Part shown: positions 7,050 through 16,448 of the stretch, one piece after another
How positions within the stretch are numbered: position 1 is the stretch's first letter
How the letters are laid out: the number at the start of each line of letters is the position of its first letter
From: WRMS01 sp038562165
GTDB lineage: Bacteria > Bacillota > Peptococcia > DRI-13 > UBA5745
Reading direction: 5' to 3'
Assembly: GCA_038562165.1 (NCBI GenBank)
Contig: JBCFAO010000009.1
Coordinates: 1 to 64,000 of the forward strand
Length of the DNA stretch: 64,000 nucleotides
The notes under the pieces: model-generated
Database searches by the model: none
What the model was told of the DNA's origin: nothing
What the model saw: the letters and a program-made list of their open reading frames with translations, nothing else
Made by a program: the position numbers and the translations under genes

Positions 7050-9405
7050 AGCCAATCTGGCGGAAGGTCAGACTGCCGGCGGAAACAGCCTGATGGCGCT
7101 GCCTAATCAGGCAATGTTTCTCCTGAATTTAAAGCGTTTTCTCTGGCTGCCGGTGCTGCATTTTGTGCTGCTTTTTTTGGCCATGCCTTTTATTATCCTT
7201 GTGGAAGGCCCTTATGATGCCAAGAGTTATTTGTGGAGGTTAAACACCTTGGGACCGGAGGCCGCAGGCAGCATCCAGGACTGGTTTGTCGGCTTTAGCT
7301 ATAATAACCCCTTCACCATTATGATAGGTATTGCCGTAGCCCTGCTTTGGGCTGCCGTAATGTTTAATTACCTCAATGAGAATAAATCGGTCACCTTTTT
7401 TCATAGCTTGCCCTTCAACCGGAACAGCCTGTTCCTCAATCTGATTCTGGCTTGCTTTACCGGAATAGCGCTGCCGATGCTGGCAGTGGCCCTTTGCTGC
7501 CTGATTCTGCGCTTTTACGCCAATATTGGTATTCTTTACGGCAGTTTGGAGGTATTGGCCTGGGCCGGCAGCCATTTTCTGCTGATTACCGTCATTTTCA
7601 GTTCGGCAGTTTTAATGGGCATGTTTACCGGCCTGCCCCTGGTGCAAACGGTATTTACTTTTATCTTTCATCTGCTGCCTTTAGCTATGTACGCCTTGAT
7701 TTTTCATGCCCTGCATAATCTGGTATACGGTTTTCCCTCTGCTAACGAAGAGATTGTTGATCTCCTGGGGAAAATGCCTCTTCCCTATCTGTTTACGAGT
7801 GGAGGGGATTACAGCGCCGGCTATTGCCTGTTCCTGGCGGCTCTTATTCTGATCTTCCTGGCCCTCGCCCTTTGGCTGTATCGGCGGCGGCCCTTGGAAA
7901 ATACGGGAGATATTATCGTATTCTCCTTATTAAGGCCTATATTTAAATATGGCGTGGCGTTTTGCGCCAGCCTCAGCGGCAGCGGTCTGATGGCGTCGAT
8001 TCTGGGCATGAAGCAAACCTGGTGGATGCTGCTCTTATGGGGCCTTATCGGCTACGCTATTGCCGAAATGCTGCTGCAAAAATCCATACGCATCATTAAG
8101 GCCTGGAAAGGGGCTTGCGTTTATTGCCTTGTACTGGTTCTAATCCTTACCTGCATCCGCTTTGACCTGTTGGGCTACGAGGGACGGATGCCGGAAGCCG
8201 CCAGGGTAGAGGCTGTGCTTTTGCCTAATGTGGACGAAAAAAGCTACCGGGCTTTAAAAGCCCTGCAAACCCTGGAAAGCCAGGGCCAGCGGATATTGCC
8301 CCAGTTGGTGGAGTTTTTCGGGCCCTTCCGTGATATTGCGGAGGATGAGGAAAGTATAGCGGCTGCTATGGATATCCACCGCTATCTTATTGAAAACAAA
8401 GATAAATATAAGAATTATGGTGGTTACCGGACCCTCAACTATATGCTGGATGGGGGGAAGACCATGCACCGCCAGTATTATATAGAGAGAGCCAGTTTTA
8501 TTGAGGAAAATAACCGGATCATCTTTGAAAATCAGATCAAAAAACAGCAAAGCCATCATTTGCATTACGCTCTGCCGGAGGATATTTCCTGGATGGCGGT
8601 ACGCAGCCAGGTGGCTATGGATACGATGACGCCGGTTCTCAATCAGGCGGAGACTGCCGGCCTGCTTCAGGCTTTGCAGCAGGATCTGCTGGAACGCAAA
8701 TATGAGAAAGACCAAGGCCAGCGTGAATCCTTATTTGCCGTAGAATTTAATTACATAGAGCCTGTAATCAACTGGCAGGAACTGCGCCGCCTGGAGCCGG
8801 ACATATTTGATAGCTGGTCGGAAAGCAGGCTGGCCAAGTATAAGCCGGAGGCAGAAAAGGACAGCCCCGGGTATAACCGCTATGACTACCATTATTTGAG
8901 CGAGCCGGTCTATGCCGACTACGCCCATACCCTGGCCTGGCTGCATCAGCACGAATATATGGATCAACTGCTGCCGCATGCTGAGCAGGTGGAGGGAGTA
9001 CGCCTATATTTTGGCTACAATATCGGAGGAGATATCTACAATTATGTAAGGGTGACCGAGGATATAGCAAAACAAGAGGCGGCGGAAAACACCGCAGAAT
9101 TGTCGGAGGCAGTTATGCCTTATGCTGAGGAAAGAGCCTACGCCACAAAACAATCTTATGCTTATCCCGACGGAGAGATTGACTATCCTTACGTATATAT
9201 TACCGATAAGGCCGTGGTCCGCCGGATAATACAAGAAAGCAGTTGGGAGCCTTACTGTCTCCCATTGGGGGAAGCGGTGAAGGACCGGCAAATTTATCAA
9301 TTTGACCTGTTAATGGGAAATGAAAAGTCTCTATTTCATGGTTTTTATTATGGCAGCCTGCCAGACTTCTTAGAGGAGCAGGCGGCGGAGCTGAAAGTCC
9401 GGTAG
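7024..9405 (+). CDS. ABC exporter permease with large soluble C-terminal domain
   Basis: The 793-residue protein has an N-terminal half with about ten hydrophobic helices (residues 35-390) and a C-terminal soluble half of about 390 residues rich in charged and aromatic residues. This layout matches YtrC/YtrD-type permeases with a DUF6449-like tail; I am confident of the architecture, less of the domain name. Start ATG 7024 follows GGAGGTGA within the end of the ATPase gene (26-bp overlap). It should form the membrane part of the transporter with the preceding ATPase. The exported substrate is unknown. Confidence 0.8.
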   Translation: MTLPISSSKANLAEGQTAGGNSLMALPNQAMFLLNLKRFLWLPVLHFVLLFLAMPFIILVEGPYDAKSYLWRLNTLGPEAAGSIQDWFVGFSYNNPFTIMIGIAVALLWAAVMFNYLNENKSVTFFHSLPFNRNSLFLNLILACFTGIALPMLAVALCCLILRFYANIGILYGSLEVLAWAGSHFLLITVIFSSAVLMGMFTGLPLVQTVFTFIFHLLPLAMYALIFHALHNLVYGFPSANEEIVDLLGKMPLPYLFTSGGDYSAGYCLFLAALILIFLALALWLYRRRPLENTGDIIVFSLLRPIFKYGVAFCASLSGSGLMASILGMKQTWWMLLLWGLIGYAIAEMLLQKSIRIIKAWKGACVYCLVLVLILTCIRFDLLGYEGRMPEAARVEAVLLPNVDEKSYRALKALQTLESQGQRILPQLVEFFGPFRDIAEDEESIAAAMDIHRYLIENKDKYKNYGGYRTLNYMLDGGKTMHRQYYIERASFIEENNRIIFENQIKKQQSHHLHYALPEDISWMAVRSQVAMDTMTPVLNQAETAGLLQALQQDLLERKYEKDQGQRESLFAVEFNYIEPVINWQELRRLEPDIFDSWSESRLAKYKPEAEKDSPGYNRYDYHYLSEPVYADYAHTLAWLHQHEYMDQLLPHAEQVEGVRLYFGYNIGGDIYNYVRVTEDIAKQEAAENTAELSEAVMPYAEERAYATKQSYAYPDGEIDYPYVYITDKAVVRRIIQESSWEPYCLPLGEAVKDRQIYQFDLLMGNEKSLFHGFYYGSLPDFLEEQAAELKVR

Positions 9406-9411
9406 TCCGGC

Positions 9412-9447
9412 AGGGGCTGTTCGCAAATTCGCGGCAGTCCCTTTTGC
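9412..9447 (+). terminator. Terminator after the ABC exporter operon
   Basis: AGGGGCTG pairs with CAGTCCCT across an imperfect inner stem, followed by TTTTG. The 9448-9520 stretch after it shows no gene. Confidence 0.5.
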
Positions 9448-9520
9448 CTTTTCCCAGGAGTTTCCGTGCCTCCTGTGTCAGAAAAAGGCTTATTTTGTTT
9501 ACAGTTTGTTCATAAACTAA

Positions 9521-9549
9521 TTGCATATAGTCTGAAAATACCGTATAAT
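9521..9549 (+). promoter_or_regulatory. Promoter of the nucleoside ABC operon
   Basis: TTGCAT (9521-9526) and TATAAT (9544-9549) are separated by exactly 17 bp, about 100 bp upstream of the binding-protein gene. Confidence 0.65.
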
Positions 9550-9646
9550 ACAGATATATGAGCTCGCCCAGATTCCTTGGTCGGGCTTCATCCATTCAAG
9601 TCAGGAATTTCAGTATTGATGGTAAAATGAAAGGGGAGGGTAATAA

Positions 9647-10813
9647 ATGAAAAAAGTGTCTGTGATTTTGCTGTGTTTGATGATGGTTGTTTCTCTGTTT
9701 GCCATGGGGGGCTGCGGCGGCACTACACCGCCGGCAGGCGCTACCGAACCGGCGGGTACCGAAGCCGCGGGCACTGAGCCGGCCGGTACTGAAACAGCAG
9801 GCGGCGAAGGCAACCTGAAGGCCATTGCTAAAGAGGACCTGGTAGTTGGCTTCGTCTACATCGGCGACATCAAAGACGGCGGCTACAACGAAGGTCACGA
9901 CAAAGGCCGCTTAGCCCTGGAAGCTGAAGGCATCAAGTGCTTCTACAAAGAAAACGTGCCGGAAAGCTCCGAATGCGAAACGGCTATCCGTGAACTCATC
10001 GACCTGGGCTGTAATGTAATTTATACCACCAGTTTCGGCCACATGGATTCTACCCTGGCAGTAGCCAAGGACTTCCCCGAGATTTATTTCGGTCATGCCA
10101 CCGGCTATAAGACTGCCGACAATATGTGCACCTACATGGGCAAGGTTGAGCAGGCCAGATACCTTACGGGTATTGTGGCCGGCATGAAGACTGAGTCCAA
10201 CAAAATCGGTTACGTTATGGCTATGCCTTATGCCGAATGTATCCGGGGAGCCAATGCCTTTACTTTAGGCGTACGTTCCGTCAATCCCGAGGCCACCGTT
10301 GAGGTCATGCTGGTCAATAGCTGGACCGATGTGGCTACCGCCAAGCAATGCGCCATCGAGCTGCTCAACAAAGGCTGCGATATCATTGCCCAGCATCATG
10401 ACGCTACTACTCCTCAGCTGGCGGCTCAGGATGCCGGCGCTTTCTGCGTCGGCTACAACGTAGCCACTCCCGATGTGGCCCCGAAAGCTTACCTGACCTC
10501 CGCTATGTTTAACTGGTCCAAATTCTATGTTGACAATGTGCACAGCATTATCGACGGCACCTGGGGTCCCCATACCTATTGGGAAGGCTTGGATGCCGGC
10601 TGGGTAGCCATCGACGAGCTCAGCGACCTCTGCCCGGAAGGTGCTCAGGCTAAGGTAGATGAGGTGCAGAAAGCCATCATCGACGGCAGCTTCAATATTT
10701 TTGGCGGCGAGATCAAAAACCAAAAGGGTGAAGTTCAGGCCACCGATATGACTGACGAAGAAGTTTGGAACATGGAATGGTTTGTGGAAGGCGTCATTGC
10801 TAATTTGAGCTAA
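9647..10813 (+). CDS. BMP family ABC transporter substrate-binding lipoprotein
   Basis: This 388-residue lipoprotein (lipobox AMGGC, Cys23) has a PAGTE-repeat linker (about 28-52) and a Bmp/PnrA-type periplasmic-binding fold. Diagnostic segments include GFVYIGDIKDGGYNEGHDKG, the IYFGHATGYKTADNMCTYMGKVEQARYL region and IAQHHDATTPQLAAQDAG. Family members bind purine or other nucleosides. A terminator sits directly after the gene, upstream of the ATPase. That would give much more binding protein than ATPase by partial read-through, a common arrangement. Start ATG 9647 follows GGGGAGGG. Confidence 0.9.
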   Translation: MKKVSVILLCLMMVVSLFAMGGCGGTTPPAGATEPAGTEAAGTEPAGTETAGGEGNLKAIAKEDLVVGFVYIGDIKDGGYNEGHDKGRLALEAEGIKCFYKENVPESSECETAIRELIDLGCNVIYTTSFGHMDSTLAVAKDFPEIYFGHATGYKTADNMCTYMGKVEQARYLTGIVAGMKTESNKIGYVMAMPYAECIRGANAFTLGVRSVNPEATVEVMLVNSWTDVATAKQCAIELLNKGCDIIAQHHDATTPQLAAQDAGAFCVGYNVATPDVAPKAYLTSAMFNWSKFYVDNVHSIIDGTWGPHTYWEGLDAGWVAIDELSDLCPEGAQAKVDEVQKAIIDGSFNIFGGEIKNQKGEVQATDMTDEEVWNMEWFVEGVIANLS

Positions 10814-10832
10814 TTCAGACTGCCGGAATTTA

Positions 10833-10863
10833 AGGGCTGTGGGTTTCCACAGCCCTTTTTTAA
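10833..10863 (+). terminator. Strong intrinsic terminator (possible read-through)
   Basis: A perfect 10-bp stem, AGGGCTGTGG/CCACAGCCCT, has a GTTT loop and a six-T tail. It lies between the binding protein and the rest of the same transporter operon, so it probably works as a partial terminator that sets subunit ratio. Confidence 0.85.
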
Positions 10864-10954
10864 GAAAACGTGATAGGATCTTTTAGCGTTTTCTTGGAAA
10901 GCCGATAATCAACAGGCCTGTCAGCAGGGCCAAGCCGAAACAGGGGGGGCGTTT

Positions 10955-12535
10955 ATGACCGCAGATTCTTATGCTGATAATCAAGCTTATGTCAGAATGG
11001 AAGGGATTTGCAAGGCCTTTGGCGTAGTTCAGGCTAACCAGAATGTGAAGCTTGAGGTTTGCCAAGGTGAGATCCATGCTATTTTAGGAGAAAACGGCTC
11101 CGGAAAAAGCACGTTAATGAACATGTTGACAGGTATTTATACGCCGGATGCCGGCCGGATCTGGGTGGGCGGCCAAAATGTACATTTTACCTCTCCTCAG
11201 GATGCTATTGACCATGGTATCGGCATGGTTCATCAGCATTTCAAGCTGGTGGACGTATTGACGGTCAAAGAAAATATTATTGCCGGCAGCAGTGCCAGCT
11301 TCATCCTAAAAAATAAGAATATTTCCCGGGAAATCCGGGAGACCTGCAGCCGTTTTGGTCTGGATGTCGGTCTGGATATGGACAAGAAGATATATCAACT
11401 GTCTGTGGGCGAAAAACAGCGGGTGGAGATCATAAAGATGATCTTCAGAGGGGCGAAGGTACTGATCTTGGATGAGCCCACAGCAGTGCTGACTCCCCAG
11501 GAAACCGCGGAGCTGTTCACAATTCTGAAAAGGATGCGCCAGCAAAACTGTGCAATTATTATTATTACCCACAAGCTCCATGAGGTTATGGAGATCAGCG
11601 ACCGGGTGACGATTTTACGGCGGGGCGAATATATCGCCACGGTAAATACGGCGTCAACCAATGCCCAAGCCCTGACGGAAATGATGGTGGGCCGGGCTAT
11701 TAACATGGATATCCAGCGCCGGGCTGCCCGGCTTTCGGCTGAGCCGGTAATGGAAGTCAAGGGGCTGCGGGCCCTGGGCCAGCATGGAGTAGAATCGCTG
11801 AAGGGTATTGATTTTACGATTTATGGCGGCGAGATATTGGGCGTGGCCGGTATTGCCGGCAGCGGCCAAAAAGAGATTTGTGAGATCATTGCCGGTTTGG
11901 CTAAAGCCGGCAGCGGCAGCGTGATCTTTCAGGGTGAGGAGATACTGGGTCTTTCTCCCATCGATATTCTTCGCAAAGGCATCAGCATGTCCTTTGTGCC
12001 GGAGGACCGTTTGGGCATGGGACTGGTAGCGGGTATGGATATTATCTCCAACGTTATGCTGCGGTCTTTTCAGAAGAAAAAAGGCCTTTTTTTGGACCGT
12101 GCCTTTGGCAAAAAGAAGGCCGAAGATATCGTCGAACGTTTTGAGGTGTCCACTCCTTCGGTGCGTCATGTGTTGAAGAAGCTTTCCGGAGGCAATATCC
12201 AGAAGGTGCTGCTGGGCCGGGAGGTGGACCTGGAGCCGGCGCTGCTGATTACAGCCTATCCGGTGCGGGGGCTGGACATTGGCGCCTCCTACCATGTCTA
12301 CCACGTACTGAACCAGCAAAAAGAGGCCGGGGTGGCGGTGCTGTTTATCGGTGAAGACTTGGATGTGCTTTTGCAGATCTGCGACCGGCTGATGGTTATT
12401 CACGATGGCCAGGTTATGGGTATCCTGGATCCCGGCAAAGTGACAAAGGAGGATGTGGGATTGCTGATGCTGGGACACAAGGCAGAGAATGCGGCGGCAG
12501 TTGACGCCGATCATGAGGAGGTGCCGGCAGTATGA
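10955..12535 (+). CDS. Nucleoside ABC transporter, double ATP-binding protein
   Basis: The 526-residue protein holds two ABC domains in the sugar/nucleoside (RbsA/NupO) arrangement. Domain 1 has Walker A GENGSGKST (45-53), signature LSVGEKQRVEI and Walker B VLILDEPTAVL. Domain 2 has the degenerate Walker A GIAGSGQKE usual for this class, signature LSGGNIQKVLLGRE and a Walker B reading LLITAYPVRGLD, where the catalytic Glu is replaced, as is normal in the second half. Start ATG 10955 follows a G-rich site. It overlaps the permease gene by 4 bp (ATGA). Confidence 0.92.
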   Translation: MTADSYADNQAYVRMEGICKAFGVVQANQNVKLEVCQGEIHAILGENGSGKSTLMNMLTGIYTPDAGRIWVGGQNVHFTSPQDAIDHGIGMVHQHFKLVDVLTVKENIIAGSSASFILKNKNISREIRETCSRFGLDVGLDMDKKIYQLSVGEKQRVEIIKMIFRGAKVLILDEPTAVLTPQETAELFTILKRMRQQNCAIIIITHKLHEVMEISDRVTILRRGEYIATVNTASTNAQALTEMMVGRAINMDIQRRAARLSAEPVMEVKGLRALGQHGVESLKGIDFTIYGGEILGVAGIAGSGQKEICEIIAGLAKAGSGSVIFQGEEILGLSPIDILRKGISMSFVPEDRLGMGLVAGMDIISNVMLRSFQKKKGLFLDRAFGKKKAEDIVERFEVSTPSVRHVLKKLSGGNIQKVLLGREVDLEPALLITAYPVRGLDIGASYHVYHVLNQQKEAGVAVLFIGEDLDVLLQICDRLMVIHDGQVMGILDPGKVTKEDVGLLMLGHKAENAAAVDADHEEVPAV

Positions 12536-13752
12536 TCACCATCACCAGAAAACCGGAGGCTCCTTTAAAGACGGCTATTTTGATGCAGCTCCTGGCTGTG
12601 CTGGCGGCAATCCTGGCTGCCGGCATCATCATGGCCCTCATCGGCTATAAGCCTTTGGAGGTCTACGCTCAGATTATCAAGGGGGCTTTAGGCTCTGCTT
12701 ACCGGATCCGGGCCACCTTCAATAAATTTATACCCCTGGTTATTTTATCATTAGGCGTGGCTGTGGCTTTCAAAATGATTTTTTGGAATATCGGCGCCGA
12801 GGGCCAAATGGCCATGGGCGGTTTTGGCGCCGCTTATGTGGCCTTGAATTACGGCCATTTATCCCCCTGGATTCTGCTGCCGGCCATGGCCCTGGCCGGA
12901 GCTATTTGCGGCTCTGTCTGGGCCCTGATCCCCGCCTTTCTTAAAACAAAGTTTAACACCAGCGAAACCTTGGTGACGCTGATGATGAACTATATTGCCC
13001 TAAAATGGCTGACCTACCTGCAATATGGCCCTTGGAAGGAAGGGGCTTTTCCGAAAATCCCTACTTTTAGCGACAACGCCATATTGCCTACGGTTTTTGG
13101 CATTCATATCGGCTGGATCATTGCCCTGGTACTGACGGTTATTATCCATATTCTTCTGACCAGGACGAAGCTGGGTTACGAGATTGCCGTTATCGGCGAA
13201 AGCCAGGACACGGCCCGCTATTCCGGCATTGCGGTGACCAAGGTGATCATTATAACCATGCTGCTCTCCGGAGCCCTCTGCGGCCTGGCAGGCATGGTTC
13301 AGAGCTCTGCCGTGGAGAAAACCCTGACCCAGGGCTTTACCGCGGGCTTAGGCTTTACTGCGGTGATTACCACCTGGCTGGCCCGGCTGTCGGCGCCGGC
13401 CATCCTGCTGACTTCTTTTGTTTTCGGCGTACTGCTCCAGGGCGGCAGCTTTTTGGAGACTGCTATGCGGATCTCGGCGGATATGGCAAAGATGCTGCAG
13501 GCAATTATCATTTTCTTTGTTTTGGGCAGCGGGTTTTTCCTTAATTACCGGATAACTTTTGCTATAGGTTCCTGGAGATATCCCAAAGAAAAGCCTTGCC
13601 CGGTGCCGGCCTGGGAGGCGGGAAAGGAGCCTTTGGAAGAAGCTGCTCAAGAAGCTGCCGCAGTAGAGGCCCGGACGGCGGCTAAAGAGATCAGCGAAGC
13701 AACCGCCGAAGACGGCGCCCAAAATAAAGCAAAGGAAGGGGAGGGTCTCTGA
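12532..13752 (+). CDS. Nucleoside ABC transporter permease (NupP-like)
   Basis: This 406-residue membrane protein of the BPD_transp_2 type has 8-10 helices. The conserved stretches AFKMIFWNIGAEGQMAMGG and GESQDTARYSGIAV lie near the coupling regions. The C-terminal 55 residues are an Ala/Glu-rich hydrophilic tail, longer than usual, probably cytoplasmic. It is one half of the heterodimeric channel with the next gene, which starts 1 bp after this stop. Confidence 0.9.
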   Translation: MITITRKPEAPLKTAILMQLLAVLAAILAAGIIMALIGYKPLEVYAQIIKGALGSAYRIRATFNKFIPLVILSLGVAVAFKMIFWNIGAEGQMAMGGFGAAYVALNYGHLSPWILLPAMALAGAICGSVWALIPAFLKTKFNTSETLVTLMMNYIALKWLTYLQYGPWKEGAFPKIPTFSDNAILPTVFGIHIGWIIALVLTVIIHILLTRTKLGYEIAVIGESQDTARYSGIAVTKVIIITMLLSGALCGLAGMVQSSAVEKTLTQGFTAGLGFTAVITTWLARLSAPAILLTSFVFGVLLQGGSFLETAMRISADMAKMLQAIIIFFVLGSGFFLNYRITFAIGSWRYPKEKPCPVPAWEAGKEPLEEAAQEAAAVEARTAAKEISEATAEDGAQNKAKEGEGL

Positions 13753-13753
13753 T

Positions 13754-14716
13754 ATGGAAGCATATACTTCAATCCTGTTGTTTTTACAGGTCATCGCCAT
13801 GCTGGGCACCCATGTGCTGTTTGCCACCTTAGGCGGCATCCTTTGCGAAAAAGTGGGTAATCTTAACCTGGGCCTGGAAGGCTTAATGCTTTTGGGCGCG
13901 TCCTTCAGCTTCTATGTAGCGCTCAATTACGGCAATCCCTGGCTGGCTCTGGCCATAGGCTGTCTGGCCAGCGTGGCGGGCTCGCTGATTTACGCATTCT
14001 TGACCATCAGCCTGCGGACGAATCAGGTGGTCACCGGACTGGCCCTGACGATCTTCGGCACCGGTGTTTCCAGTATGCTGGGCAAAACCATGGCCGGCGT
14101 ATCGCTGCCGGCTCAAATTTCTGCCACCTTTGGGGCCAGAAGCTTGCCCTTTTTGTCGAAGATTCCTTTGCTGGGTCCCGTACTCTTTCAGCAGAGCCCC
14201 TTTGTGCCCGCGGCTATTGCCACAGCGGTATTGATTTATCTTTTTTATACCAAAACCAGCATTGGCCTAAATGCCCGGATAATCGGTGAAAATCCCGGAG
14301 CAGCCGATGCCTCCGGGATTAACGTGACAAGATATAAATATATTAATGTTTTGGCCGGCGGGCTGTTCTGCGGCGTGGGCGGTGTCTATCTTTCCTGTGT
14401 CTATGCCGGTATTTGGCAAAACGAGCTGACTGCCGGCGCAGGCTGGATTGCCGTAGCCATGGTTATTTTCTCTATCTGGAATCCTTTGCGGGCTATCATG
14501 GGGGCTTATCTTTTTGGAGCGGTGCGGGGCATCGGCTTCAAGTTTCAGGGCGGAATTCCTTTTTTCGGGATGAAGCTGATGATCAACGCTCAGATTCTGG
14601 ATATGCTGCCCTATATCACCACGATTTTGGTGCTGCTGTTTATTAACCTGCGTAAGAAAAAAGAGTATAATCCGCCGGCCAGCCTAGGCAATTCTTACTT
14701 TAGGGAAGACCGTTAG
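13754..14716 (+). CDS. Nucleoside ABC transporter permease (NupQ-like)
   Basis: The 320-residue permease is of the same superfamily as its upstream neighbour, with ATLGGILCEKVGNLNLGLEGLMLLGA near the N-terminus and the coupling segment GENPGAADASGINVTRYKYINVLAGGLFCGVGGVYLS. About eight helices are seen. With the other permease, double ATPase and BMP lipoprotein it completes a nucleoside importer. The downstream lipid-kinase gene is convergent, 32 bp away. Confidence 0.9.
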   Translation: MEAYTSILLFLQVIAMLGTHVLFATLGGILCEKVGNLNLGLEGLMLLGASFSFYVALNYGNPWLALAIGCLASVAGSLIYAFLTISLRTNQVVTGLALTIFGTGVSSMLGKTMAGVSLPAQISATFGARSLPFLSKIPLLGPVLFQQSPFVPAAIATAVLIYLFYTKTSIGLNARIIGENPGAADASGINVTRYKYINVLAGGLFCGVGGVYLSCVYAGIWQNELTAGAGWIAVAMVIFSIWNPLRAIMGAYLFGAVRGIGFKFQGGIPFFGMKLMINAQILDMLPYITTILVLLFINLRKKKEYNPPASLGNSYFREDR

Positions 14717-14748
14717 TATAGGGCGGCAGGCATTAGTGCAGATGGCGG

Positions 14749-15654
14749 TCAATATTGGTTTCGGTGAGGAATAAATACATTGAGGGCTTGCCCCAGAACT
14801 TCTACTTCAAGAGGCAGGGGCAGGCCCTCTTCGCCGTCCTGGGTGGTATGCAATGTCTGTGTGCTGGAAAACTTGAAGTTCTTAGCCCGGACATGGCGAA
14901 ACCAGCGGCCGTCGGCATTGCTTTCCCGGTTTAGCAGCTCCACCAGCAAATAAGGCAAGTCGATACGGGGCACGTCCCTGATCAACAGCAGATCCATGCA
15001 GCCGTCCCGCATTCTGGCTTTGGAGTAGAGATTGGCCAGGCCTGCGGCTTGACTGCCGTTAATTAAAAGGAAAAGCAGGAATTCGTCTTCAATGATTTCG
15101 GCTTCCGTCTCAATACGCAAAGGGAAAGACCGGATATGAGGCAATTCTCCTAAAGCGGAAAAATAGTAGGCCAAGGGGCCCAGGTTTTTTTTCAGCAGGC
15201 CGCTGGTGGAAAAAGAGATGTTGACAAACATGCCGGCGGCGCAGGTGCTGAGGAAGATTTTTTCGCCGTTGACCCGGCCTACGTCTAAGGCCACCGGCTG
15301 GTTGGCGGCTACCGTATTGATGCAGTCCCATTCATCCTGGGGCAGCTTCAGGCTTTCCGCAAAATCGTTGCAGGTGCCGGCAGGGATGATGCCCATGGGC
15401 ATCTGGGGCCGGTAGGTCAGGATTAGCTGGGCAATGGCGCTGAGAGTACCGTCGCCGCCGGAAGCAATGACAAATTCCAGCCAGGGAGCCTGAATGAGCT
15501 GAATAAGCAAAGTCTGGTTTTCCGGGCTGCTGTCCAGGCGAAAGGGCAATAAGGACAAGCCCTTGGCCAGGCCGTGGGCAACCAGGTCATCCAGCATTTT
15601 TGGCACCATCCGGCTGCCGGAATTAGGATTGTAGATAAGTAAGCCGGTACGCAT
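14749..15654 (-). CDS. Diacylglycerol/lipid kinase family protein (YegS/DgkB-like)
   Basis: The 301-residue cytoplasmic kinase has LLIYNPNSG at its N-terminus, the nucleotide-binding motif SGGDGTLSAIAQLI, GIIPAGTCNDFAESL, and a C-terminal beta-rich domain ending in EVEVLGQALNVF. These mark the DAGK_cat/YegS family, which phosphorylates diacylglycerol or related lipids; GTCNDFA replaces the more common GTxNDFA consensus closely. I start at ATG 15654, preceded by AAGGAG; a frame from 15711 is longer but lacks a site. It is a single gene, divergent from nothing close. Confidence 0.88.
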   Translation of the reverse strand: MRTGLLIYNPNSGSRMVPKMLDDLVAHGLAKGLSLLPFRLDSSPENQTLLIQLIQAPWLEFVIASGGDGTLSAIAQLILTYRPQMPMGIIPAGTCNDFAESLKLPQDEWDCINTVAANQPVALDVGRVNGEKIFLSTCAAGMFVNISFSTSGLLKKNLGPLAYYFSALGELPHIRSFPLRIETEAEIIEDEFLLFLLINGSQAAGLANLYSKARMRDGCMDLLLIRDVPRIDLPYLLVELLNRESNADGRWFRHVRAKNFKFSSTQTLHTTQDGEEGLPLPLEVEVLGQALNVFIPHRNQY

Positions 15655-15763
15655 GATTGACAATCTCCTTACATGTGGTGGCAGGCAGCCCGAAGGCTGC
15701 ACAGGGAGCAATCGTGACCCAAAGGATGATCAGCAATATTATGGTATATGATACAAAGGACAA

Positions 15764-16261
15764 TTAATGGCACAAGGAGCAAACCTTAGCCTTAAGGACG
15801 GCCACTAAATCAGCGGCGGCAAGCTTGAGCTGCAATCCCCGCTGACCGGCACTGACCATTATCTCGGACTGCTGAAGCACCGCCTCGTCAATGTATGTGG
15901 GGTAAAGTTTTTTCATCCCCAAAGGGGAGCAGCCGCCCCGGATATAGCCTGTCAAAGCCAGCAACTCTTTCAGGGGAACCAGGTCTGCTTTTTTATTGCC
16001 GCTGGCTTGGGCCAGAGCTTTTAAATCCAGTTCTCCCGGTCCGGGAATACAACAAACCAAGACGCCGGTTTTATCGCCCCGGGCCACCAAGGTTTTGTAA
16101 ATATGTTCTGCCGGTATACCCAGAACCTGGGCCACATGCAGGGCGCTGAGGTCCTCCTCGTCCACTTCGTAGCTCTGTAGGGTATAAGGAATGGATAGGC
16201 TGTCCAGCAAACGGGCGGCATTGGTTTTTTTGGTGTTTTTATTATGCTCTTTCATAAGCAC
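15764..16261 (-). CDS. ybaK: Cys-tRNA(Pro)/Cys-tRNA(Cys) deacylase, YbaK/EbsC type
   Basis: The protein of about 165 residues shows the YbaK pattern: TNAARLLDSLSIPYTLQSYE, ALHVAQVLGIPAEHIYKTLVARGD, GPGELDLKALAQASGNKKADLV, and GYIRGGCSPLGMKKLYPTYID, which carries the conserved GG-SP segment. Family members hydrolyse Cys-tRNA(Pro) mis-charged by prolyl-tRNA synthetase. The start is ambiguous. GGAGGAG is 12 bp from GTG 16261 and 18 bp from ATG 16255; I chose GTG. It is a single cytoplasmic editing enzyme. Confidence 0.9.
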   Translation of the reverse strand: MLMKEHNKNTKKTNAARLLDSLSIPYTLQSYEVDEEDLSALHVAQVLGIPAEHIYKTLVARGDKTGVLVCCIPGPGELDLKALAQASGNKKADLVPLKELLALTGYIRGGCSPLGMKKLYPTYIDEAVLQQSEIMVSAGQRGLQLKLAAADLVAVLKAKVCSLCH

Positions 16262-16322
16262 ATGGTACCATGACTCCTCCCGGCTGGCAAGGCCTGGAAG
16301 CACCTGGAAAGGAGGAATTCAC

Positions 16323-16409
16323 ATGTATTTCACCTATTACCCAGGACAAACAGGGGCCTGGCAGGGGTCTGGCTTAACAGGACATGAACATGCCCGGCTC
16401 AATAAATAG
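16323..16409 (+). CDS. 28-residue ORF with a strong ribosome-binding site
   Basis: AAAGGAGG lies 7 bp before ATG 16323, an ideal spacing. The frame encodes MYFTYYPGQTGAWQG followed by 13 more polar residues and stops at 16409, 2 bp before the -35 of the next operon. No family is recognisable and there is no signal peptide. It may be a real small protein or the start of a lost gene. It is divergent from ybaK. Confidence 0.4.
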   Translation: MYFTYYPGQTGAWQGSGLTGHEHARLNK

Positions 16410-16411
16410 CA

Positions 16412-16440
16412 TTGACTTTATTTCGAGGTCATGTTAAAAT
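16412..16440 (+). promoter_or_regulatory. Promoter of the amino-acid ABC operon
   Basis: TTGACT (16412-16417) and TAAAAT (16435-16440) are 17 bp apart, with a TG just upstream of the -10. Confidence 0.6.
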
Positions 16441-16448
16441 GGCAACGT

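Noticed and set aside
11654..12514. 286-codon minus-strand frame inside the nucleoside ATPase gene
   Set aside because: Antisense shadow of a clear double ABC ATPase; rich in His/Gln from complementary codons.
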